NCBI GenBank assembly: GCA_023078685.1
Contig: JALGAS010000001.1
Coordinates: forward strand, 5,146,001 to 5,210,000
DNA from: Neopestalotiopsis rosae
Taxonomy: Eukaryota > Ascomycota > Sordariomycetes > Amphisphaeriales > Sporocadaceae
Reading direction: 5' to 3'
Length of the DNA: 64,000 bases
This document shows, piece after piece, positions 56,570 through 64,000 of this stretch (positions are counted from its first letter, which is position 1; each line of letters opens with the position of its first letter). The notes beneath the pieces were generated by a model. The model saw nothing but the letters and a program-made list of their open reading frames with translations, ran no database searches and was not told the DNA's origin. The position numbers were made by a program, and so were the translations under genes.

Positions 56570-57678
56570 ATGGCTAGACCACTCTGAATCAGTATAATAA
56601 AACTAGTTTCAACGACCATTAGTCGGGACACTACTGTATTTAGTGTCGATCTCGGTTCCAGCTGAAGACCAAGACACCTCGCTGACTACCTATGCACTTG
56701 CGATCCTGATCATTGATGAAAGAAGGATGAAAAGGGGAACCGTTGGGCTGATCCTGACGACTCCCGACGACAGTCCGGATTGGAAAGCTCGACGTGATAT
56801 CTTGTAACCACCATCTTCATTTTCTACTGCGCAAATGGGTTAGTGGTAAATTTCAAGCCACGTAATTTGGCTTTAGCTGATTTCAAATGCTCATGATGTA
56901 TTCGATTCCTTTTCTGGTTGTGTCAGATGATGACCTTGGCCTTATTTTCAGCTCATCTGTAATTGAGGCAAGCTGGTATAGATAGATCAGATTGCCGTAT
57001 GCCCTCGGCTTATATCCCCCAGATTTCTATAGATAGAGCTTGGCCAAGTTCGGCAGATCTCCCCAGGTATGAAATTCGTGAAGGACCAAGATCCTGGGCA
57101 CTCTTGCCCAGACTATCAGCTGAAGGCGTCCCAAGCGAGATCCAGCCAAAGCCAGCCCCGCGATGCGTAAGCTATGCTAAGCTGACCAACTGTGCTAGTG
57201 AGCGATTGCCGAAGGCTTGATTGGCCTTCTCCAGGTTTGGGGGGAATGGGGTAGCAATGGGGAAATGGGGAAACCTTGTCTAGTCCTTGGTCTGGGCCAG
57301 GGGGTCTATCATGTTGCAACGGCGTTGCAATCATCATTCACTCCGCAAACTGCATTAGCCGAGGGCATAGGGTCCCGGTAAGTGATCACGGTTATGGCAG
57401 ATGCCCCTGCCCAGACTCCCTGCGTTGCATTGCATATCCCTACATAATCAGACATGGGCGCGCGTTCATTTTCAGCAATGATAAGAATGAGGAGCAGACG
57501 AGAAGAACACATTCTCGCTCATTTATCTTCTTCTTTTTATTCTCTTGCTCATTTGTAGTAAATACTGCATCGATATTTCCATCAGCTCAAGTGGACTCGC
57601 CATCTCAACGAATATCGCCACTATAGTCCACTATAGGAATTTGAGGAACCCACCACCTCTGGCCAATAAGATCAAAAC
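56570..57678. other. 1.1 kb intergenic region
   Basis: 3' end of the ALDH gene and promoter of the MFS transporter; contains the G-quadruplex motif at 57239-57270. No gene or RNA recognised. Confidence 0.5.
57239..57270 (+). promoter_or_regulatory. G-quadruplex motif upstream of MFS transporter
   Basis: Four G runs of at least four (G6 N3 G4 N7 G4 N4 G4) with loops of 3, 7 and 4 nt, about 410 bp before the transporter start, on the coding strand. It fits the canonical quadruplex pattern. Function unknown. Confidence 0.55.
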
Positions 57679-59537
57679 ATGTCGTCAGACAATGGTCTTA
57701 GTGAAGCCGAGAAGGGAGTCCCAGCATCCGATACCATTTATCCGACGCAGACCAGCAGAGAGCGTGCGCTCCACGAGTTCAAGGATGCCGAGGGCTACGA
57801 TGTCAACGTAGAGGACGGCGGGCACGGCAGCATCAAGCTGGCAAAAGACGGCCACACCAGACTTATTCCCCAGCCGAGCGACGATCCCAACGATCCCCTC
57901 AACTGGTCTTCGCGCAAGAAGAATTTGTGCCTGTTCATAGTAGCAGCCACGGCTCTGCTGCCGGATTATGGCTCCGCTACGGGCGCGGTGACTCTTTTAC
58001 CGCAAGCAGTGTGCGTAAATTCTTCAAGAATCGCTTCCTTTTGGACGTCATGAACTGACCAGAAACCCGATATCAGTCAATGGAACATGACCGAAGATGA
58101 AGTCAATCATTCGCAAGCCGGCAATGTGTTTATGCTTGGCGCTGGAGGAATAGCCAGTAAGCCTTTTTTGAAGTCAAGCCACGTAAAGGTTTTCCCAGAA
58201 GAGACCCCAAACTGACATGGAATGGAACAGCTGTGATGTTGAGCGCTTACTTTGGCCGTCTGCCCGTCATGTTCTACTTCCTCATCATCGCCTTGGCCAC
58301 GGCCATCTGGTGCGCCGCCGCCGAAACCTTTGACTCGTTCATGGGCGCTCGCATTCTCAATGGCTTCTTTTCCACGTGCGCTCAGGCGGCTGGTATGATG
58401 TTTATCCAAGACATGTTCTTCTTCCACGAGAGGGCTCGTAAGATCAACATTTGGGCGTGAGTTTTCAACAGAATACCACCACTTTATTTTGAGAATGAAG
58501 GAGACATTGAGCTGACATTATGCATGAACCAGATCATTCTTTGTCATTAGCCCTTACATTGGACCCCTTTTCGCCGCATTCATGATCGCGACCAAGCCGT
58601 GGCCGACACCCTTTTGGGTCTACGTTGCCGAGACTGGCATCTGCTTGATTCTAACCATCTTGTTCTTGGAAGAGACGTTCTACGATCGGAGAATACCCGA
58701 GGCGGAGCAACCTCCCAGGGGCAGCAGACCAGCCCGCCTTTTGGGTATCGCGCAGTTCCGTTCGAGACATCTCAGGAACAGCTTTGGACAGGCAATGATG
58801 CGCATTGTCCGTGTCATTATGAAGCCCACTGTCATTATCTCAAACTTTTACTACTTGATGGTGAGTACTCGATCGGGACCAGGACTACAACACATGTGGG
58901 ACGATGAAAGCTAACATGGACTGTGTGCCAGACATTTGCCTGGGTCGTCGGCATCAACACGACCCTGTCCATCTTCCTCGGCCCCGTCTACGGCTTCGGG
59001 CCCAAGCAGATTGGCTTCTACTACTTCACCCCGGTCGTGGCCGTCATCCTCGGCGAGGTGGCGGGCCACTACCTGCACGACGCCATCGCCAAGCTGTACA
59101 TCCGCAAGCACCGGGGCCACTTTGAGCCCGAGGCGCGCCTGCACGCCATCGGCCTGGCCCTCCCCTTTCTCGTCGTCGGCCTCGTGGTCCTGGGCCAGGC
59201 CCTGCAGAACCAGTGGCACTACATGGTGGCCTCGGTGGCCTGGGGCCTATACGTCTTCGGCATCATGATCACCACGGTCGCCATCTCGTCCTACAACCTC
59301 GACAGCTACCCCGAGGCCTCGGGCGAGGTTTCAGCCTGGCTCAACAACTCGCGCACCCTGGGCGGCTTCATCATCAGCTACTTCCAGGTCACCTGGGCCA
59401 ACGCCCAGGGCACCAAGATCAGCTTCGGCGTCCAGGCCGCCGTCTGCGCCGGCGCCTACCTGCTGGTGCTCTTGCTGATCTGGAAGGGCAAGCAGTTGCG
59501 CATCTGGTCTGGGCCGTTGCACTTTGCGACTTCGTAA
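57679..59537 (+). CDS. MFS transporter, DHA1/Hol1-like
   Basis: A twelve-helix plasma-membrane drug:H+ antiporter type transporter of about 530 residues, five exons. Start MSSDNGLSEAEKGVP opens a hydrophilic N-terminal tail of about 85 residues, with the family motif DDPNDPLNWSSRKK before helix 1. Splicing joins LLPQAV to QWNMTEDEVNHSQAGNVFMLG, then GGIAT to VMLSAYFGRLPVMF, then a helix-4 segment ARILNGFFSTCAQAAGMMFIQDMFFFHERARK. After the central loop (DRRIPEAEQPPRG) come the last six helices, ending LLVLLLIWKGKQLRIW. All introns are GT-AG. Substrate unknown; family members export drugs or import polyamines and cations. Its promoter carries the G-quadruplex motif. Confidence 0.88.
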
Positions 59538-59997
59538 GGAGAAGAAAAAAAAAGAGAGAAAAGAAAAAAAAGGCTCCTCTCTTTGATGCTGAAACGGAAG
59601 GTTTTTCTATGCCATGTGCGGCAAAAAGGAAAATATATCAAGACTGTCACAGATTTAGACTTGGTAGATCATGAAGATATGCGTCGGGTAGATTTATCGA
59701 GTAGCACTTGCTTGAATTGATATCATTCATGAGTAAAAAGTAATGTTCATACGAGAGGTGAAGCGGTTGCCGATATAGTGAAAGTCTCACCACATGGAAG
59801 CGTTCCCTTCCATTGGTGATTCTTGGCAAACAGCAACTATGCCATAGTCGTACTACTTGTAGTGGATAGACCATGGAATGAAGTGGCTTTGCTACTGTAG
59901 CACGGGGTATTGACTGGATAGATGGCGTTGGGGCACGAATTTATTGGTATATTTTATTTGCTCGGCAGCCCAAGCAGTAGACTCCTCGGCTACATCA
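59538..59997. terminator. Shared 3' region of convergent MFS and ERG8 genes
   Basis: 460 bp between the two stop codons; a purine-rich stretch (59539-59570) and AT-rich sequence with AATATATC. No gene recognised. Confidence 0.4.
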
Positions 59998-61513
59998 TTA
60001 CAGCCATCCTTCATACTCCTTGAGCCCCTCGACGCGAACGCCCTCCAGCTCGCCCTTTACATTGAGCAGCCGGACGTTTTCATTGTGCTGCTTGCTCCAG
60101 CCCTGGAGGTAGTCCCTGAGCCGCTGCTCCGTGGCCGCGTCGTCGTCCATGAGCAGGGCGACGGCGTCGAAGCCGCCGGCGCCGGGCACGACGCCGTTGT
60201 AGACGCCCTCGACGTCCTTGAGGGCGTCGAGCAGCGCCGTCTGGCTCTCGGGCTCAATGGGCACGTCGCTCTGGGCGCCCATGGCCCGGATGAGCTCGCG
60301 GATCTGCTCGACGGCGGGGACGATGCCCTCCTTTTGGCCCGAGGCCAGGATCTCGCCAAGGGCCACGTTGCGCGTCTGCAGCGTGTCCATGAGCGTCTTT
60401 GCCTCGGCGGGCTCCTTATCCTTCCAGGCCAGCACCTTTTTCACCATGCCGACGGTCTGGCTGCCGCAGTCGACGTCGCACATGCGCAGGGCCACGCCGG
60501 GGGGCAGGGCCACGCCCTCCTTGCTGATCTCGTAGTCCCAGTCGGCGCTGGCCACGAGCCGGGCCAGGGCGGGCGCGAAGCCGGCGGTTCCCGGAGCAGG
60601 CAGGTTCGAGAGCAGGGAAGGGCTGAAGCGGCGGTACCGGCAGCTGCCGTAGACGGCGGCGGCGATATCGAAGCCGGAGCCGACCTTGCCCTGGGCGGCG
60701 CAGTGGGCGGCCTGGGCGAGGTTGTGCAGGACGCGCTTGCCCTCGTCCGTGGCCACGTCAAAGAGTGACTTTGGCAGGTAGTGGGTCAGGAGGGCGGCCG
60801 TCAGCGAGGTGACAATGGCGGCCGAGGAACCCAGGCCTGTCTTGTTGGCGTCCTTGAGGGGCGTGGGGAACTTTGCAAAACGGCCCGTGGCCTGGGCTCC
60901 TCCCGTGCCGTTGTGCATGGAGTCGGGCTGGGAGTAGTAGTCATTGTCCGCCAGGACCGTGAGATGCACTGGTGCCAGGCTGAGATTTGGCCCGGCCACG
61001 GTGGAGATGTAGGTCAAGACATAGCTGAGAGTAGTCTCGACAAAGGGGTTGGCGTTTATTTTTGAGCCACTGTGAGACGTGTTAGAAGGAAGAAAAAGAT
61101 GGGTTGAAGAGTGATCGTCGAATTGGTGTCTCAGATGTATTTCCATATATCATGCTCGACCGCGCATCATACCAAGTATCTCAATGAAATATGCAGCGGC
61201 CTGACAGGAAAGTATGCCTGACTCAGATAGAAATAGACTCGACTTACACTTGAAATTGAGTAACCAGAGTACCGCCCTGCTCGGGGGTCAAATGGTAGCC
61301 GTACCGCCACTGAGACTCGGGAAACTGAGGACTGTTGACGACAATCTCCTGAATCTGCACGCCCTGGCTGGTCTCAATGTCCTTTGCAATGGCGTTGATG
61401 CGGGCACTAAGACCAAAGACCAAGGCCGTGTATTTCTGATCCAGCACCAGGTAACCACCGGCCAAGAAGACCTTTCCTGGTGCGGAGACGGCGGTTGGAG
61501 TTGTGCCGGGCAT
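59998..61513 (-). CDS. ERG8: Phosphomevalonate kinase
   Basis: Phosphorylates mevalonate-5-phosphate to the diphosphate, in the mevalonate route to ergosterol and isoprenoids. Exons 61248-61513 and 59998-61069 (178-nt intron) give 445 residues, close to the yeast enzyme (451). The start MPGTTPTAVSAPGKVFLAGGYLVLD opens straight onto the GHMP N-terminal motif. The ATP-binding GHMP glycine loop reads KTGLGSSAAIVTSL. The segment HCAAQGKVGSGFDIAAAVYG carries the conserved GSGFD, and the C-terminal GVVPGAGGFDAVALL matches the family's last motif. Complete and with a clean reading frame. No targeting signal, so probably cytosolic or peroxisomal as in other fungi. Confidence 0.95.
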
Positions 61514-62729
61514 TATTTCTATATGTGTATAATTCTTTCTTTTTTTTGGGTGATCGGTTGGATATAAGCAAATACCGTGTGTATGTAATCAGAGTCGGGG
61601 GGAAAGGGTGCTTGTTTGAATACTGTACACCCCAAAAACCCCCGCGTTGTCGGAATTAAGGAGGTGAGATCTGGTTAGGTAAATTTGCTGCTAGCGGTAG
61701 TTTACTTGTGAGTAAGGCAGGTAGGTAGGTGGTAGTGGACGGTTTCTGCCGCGATCGTCGACTTTGTTCACTACTACGACCACGAGACGAGGCTTTGTTT
61801 CTGCTGCTATAAATCGGCAACAAGAAGAAAAATATTGAAAAGAAACGCTTGAACACCGTCTCTGGATTCCCTCCAAGATATAAAAAAACAAGATAGTATG
61901 TAGCAAACAAGAAGAGCCCACTCTCAACGGGTTATGGGGGGAACGACGAGCATGAATTGGTTGGTGAGCTTTAATTATTAGCTTGGGTTCACCTGGGTTG
62001 CTGGGCTCTCAACGAAGATTCGGGCCGCATGAAAGTTGCGGGGCAGGCAATTGAAAGCCGCTGAATGGGCTGAATGGGGGGGAGAGGGACTGGATAACAA
62101 CTAAGAAAACACCTTGACACCCCCGCGATGTGGAGCCCTTTATAATAAGTAAGCCCCGACTCCCGAGTATCACAGCTTCATCGTTTCTCAGCTAGCGAAC
62201 CCCGGGGACTACGGGCAGCGGAGAGAAAGACACACACACATTCATGCATGAGTAGTGAGGTGGGATTTGAGATTGGATGTCCGGAGAAGCCCTTGGATGA
62301 TGTATCCAAGTATTCTTGCAGGATTTGTATTGATCCTATGACTCCATGATGACGAGAGGCAACTTGCCAAACCAACCACTGGTTCTCTCCAAGACTTTGC
62401 AGGAGCCGGATCGATTCTTCATTCTTGATTTGTGTCTTTCTGGCGTTCCATTTTCTGAATGTCTCACTGCATCATGTAACCCAAGCCTAGGTTCCAGACC
62501 TTCCGTGGCTTAACAGCAATAGGTGACGCACTCCTGAGTGAAGCCTTGGCATTGGCTATTCACTTTTAGCCCCGACATGTCGTCTTTGCAGGTAAAACTT
62601 TATTTCATTCTGAGTAAGCAACCCAATAGGGTGGCGTTTTAGTCTCTTTCTTCTACTGCAAGACTCTCTCCTTCAATCATCCCTAAGGCTTTTGTGGTGA
62701 TGATGATGACGACGACGCTGCTGCCCATT
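61514..62729. other. 1.2 kb intergenic region, promoter of ERG8
   Basis: Upstream of ERG8 (minus) and downstream of the six-hairpin-like gene (minus). CT-rich tracts and a short CA repeat (ACACACACACATTCATGCATG at about 62231-62249). No gene recognised. Confidence 0.45.
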
Positions 62730-63957
62730 CTAACAAGTGTATTCCAACTCGAACGAAACCGACGGGATGCCTTCAAAGCCAGTCGGTACAGCGTATGAAA
62801 TGTTGTAAATATAGTGGTCGCGCAGCTGAGTACCATATGTCACGTTTTGGGGTCCCAGGCCCGGTGCAGACACATTGACCGAAAGACAGGGCAGATTGTC
62901 CAATCCCGTAATCCTGTTCGCGGGATCCCGGAAGAACTGTGGCGGGATGCCCGACAGAGCAAACGTGAAAATGTCGGTGCCTTCTTGTGTTGTGTTTGGG
63001 TACGATACCTTCAAATAGCCGTCGCCGACTTCAGAGGTGATGGTCGAGGCGCTTGGGTACAACGAAAAGAAGCCATTGTACGGGTATGGCGTATGCTTGG
63101 GGTCCGAGGCCCAGTGCACAATGGCCGGCACGAACTGGTTGCCGCGGTTCGCCGTCTCGGCCACGGTCTGGCCTCCGATCATGAGCCCGGCGCTGAGCCA
63201 CGAAGAAGCGACGCGGTACTGCTCCGTCTCGAGGTCCTCGTAGATGGTCTTGTTGACGGAGCGGCTGCCCTCCCACCAGCCCTTGGCCTGCAGAGCAGAG
63301 GCTGTCTCGTTGTCGATGCAGTCGGCGACGGTCTCCATGATCAAGGACAGGGAAGCTCCCTGCGCGACATCGTACAGGAGATCTGCTTCGCCCAGAGGTG
63401 GTTGCGGCCCAAACTCGCGGCCATACATGCCCCACCAAAAGAGCGAGAGGATGGCCGAGTGCTCGGTTGCGTCGCGAGTATAGGCACGGTCATAGGGTCC
63501 CACCAGGTTTCCCAGGAAGGGGTTGAAATGGACGGCTACATCCTTCCACAATTCGGCGATGATGTACTTTGAACTGTTGGTCATGGGCGCGTCTGATGGA
63601 CCGTACGCCGCGTTTGCGCCCAGAGCCCAAAGATCCATGCCATAGTAATTGGGTGCGTTGTACTCGGACAGCACATTTTGTCCGTCGCGCTCAAATAGCT
63701 CGAGCAGCTCGGTGCCTTGTTGGGCAGCAAAGTCGATGAAGCTGGAATTGTCGAGACGTGCGCCAATCCAGCCCACCGTGAGGACCCTCATAAGACCTGG
63801 GTTGGAGTAGCCGAGAATGAGGTTGTCGCCTTCGGGATAGGAGCCATTCCTGCGCATTGCTCCTACAGCATTGGCCTCGAGCGATGTTTCAATGCGCGAA
63901 ATCAGGTCGTCGCTCAGAAGATGGGAGAACTCCTCGACAATTTGCACCAAGGTGGTG
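62730..63957 (-). CDS. Six-hairpin glycosidase-like protein, 5' part beyond window
   Basis: Partial. The last exon runs from 63957 (after a GCTGAC...TTTCCAG acceptor at 63958) to the TAG at 62730-62732, encoding 409 residues. The first base is the third position of a split codon, so more exons lie to the right of the window. Readable segments such as LSEYNAPNYYGMDLWALGA, HSAILSLFWWGMYGREFGP, and QFVPAIVHWASDPKHTPYPYNGF are of an alpha/alpha-toroid style seen in secreted fungal proteins of the six-hairpin glycosidase superfamily. Many N-glycosylation sites and a C-terminal Cys support secretion. I do not recognise a characterised family and assign no catalytic activity. Confidence 0.6.
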
Positions 63958-64000
63958 CTGGAAAGCAAGTCAGCAATTGCACAGCCTCCGTTTCGTCTCA

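Noticed and set aside
59944..60768. 274-codon antisense frame across ERG8
   Set aside because: Shadow frame over a strongly supported gene.
62814..63572. 252-codon antisense frame across the six-hairpin-like exon
   Set aside because: No recognisable features; mirrors the sense exon.
1..64000. Secondary-metabolite cluster, CRISPR array, or defence system
   Set aside because: No PKS, NRPS, terpene cyclase or prenyltransferase gene is present, and the P450, MFS and amidase genes are dispersed and unrelated. No regularly spaced repeats, and the organism is a eukaryote.

Overview
This 64 kb window is nuclear DNA from a filamentous ascomycete (Pezizomycotina). The mix of families and the gene structure suggest a sordariomycete, perhaps of the order Hypocreales; that placement is inference. 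The evidence is short GT-AG introns of about 50-180 nt with CTAAC/CTGAC branch sites, three Zn2Cys6 regulators, a PTH11-type receptor, an AA9 polysaccharide monooxygenase, a CYP505 self-sufficient P450, and intergenic stretches of 0.3-5 kb with no operons. I assembled 22 protein-coding loci (21 apparently functional, one of them cut by the window edge, plus one decayed) by joining exons across frames.

Layout. 0.8-8.7 kb, minus strand: a Dal5/Tna1-type MFS permease, a Zn2Cys6 regulator with a 10-nt microexon, and a PTH11-like seven-helix receptor. 10.2-18.4 kb: an Hal2/IMPase-family phosphatase, then three consecutive secreted glucan-active proteins (AA9 LPMO, GPI-anchored GH128 and GH64). 20-25 kb: peroxisomal 3-ketoacyl-CoA thiolase with a PTS2 signal, an amidase, and a 2-Cys peroxiredoxin. 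26.3-28.4 kb: a DUF4140/DUF4139 gene broken by one nonsense codon and two frameshifts. 29.8-32.4 kb: a second Zn2Cys6 regulator, then a 5 kb gene-free stretch. 37.4-44.3 kb: a second amidase, a tRNA-like relic, a METTL16-type RNA methyltransferase, and a third Zn2Cys6 regulator. 46-48 kb: a GT90 glycosyltransferase. 48.4-52.4 kb: a CYP505 P450-reductase fusion. 53.3-64 kb: ESF2 ribosome-biogenesis factor, an aldehyde dehydrogenase, a second MFS transporter, phosphomevalonate kinase (ERG8), and a partial six-hairpin-like protein running off the right edge.

How they work together. I see no biosynthetic cluster or defence system and no convincing undescribed system. Two functional themes are visible: a run of beta-glucan/polysaccharide enzymes (12-18.4 kb), and two lipid-oxidation genes (thiolase and CYP505) that each carry paired CCTCGG elements, the core bound by Far-type fatty-acid regulators in Aspergillus. 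The most unusual points are structural: a probable AT-AC intron in the CYP505 gene, a 10-nt microexon in a regulator, the partly decayed DUF4139 gene, and an A-box/B-box tRNA-like relic upstream of a 25-T tract.
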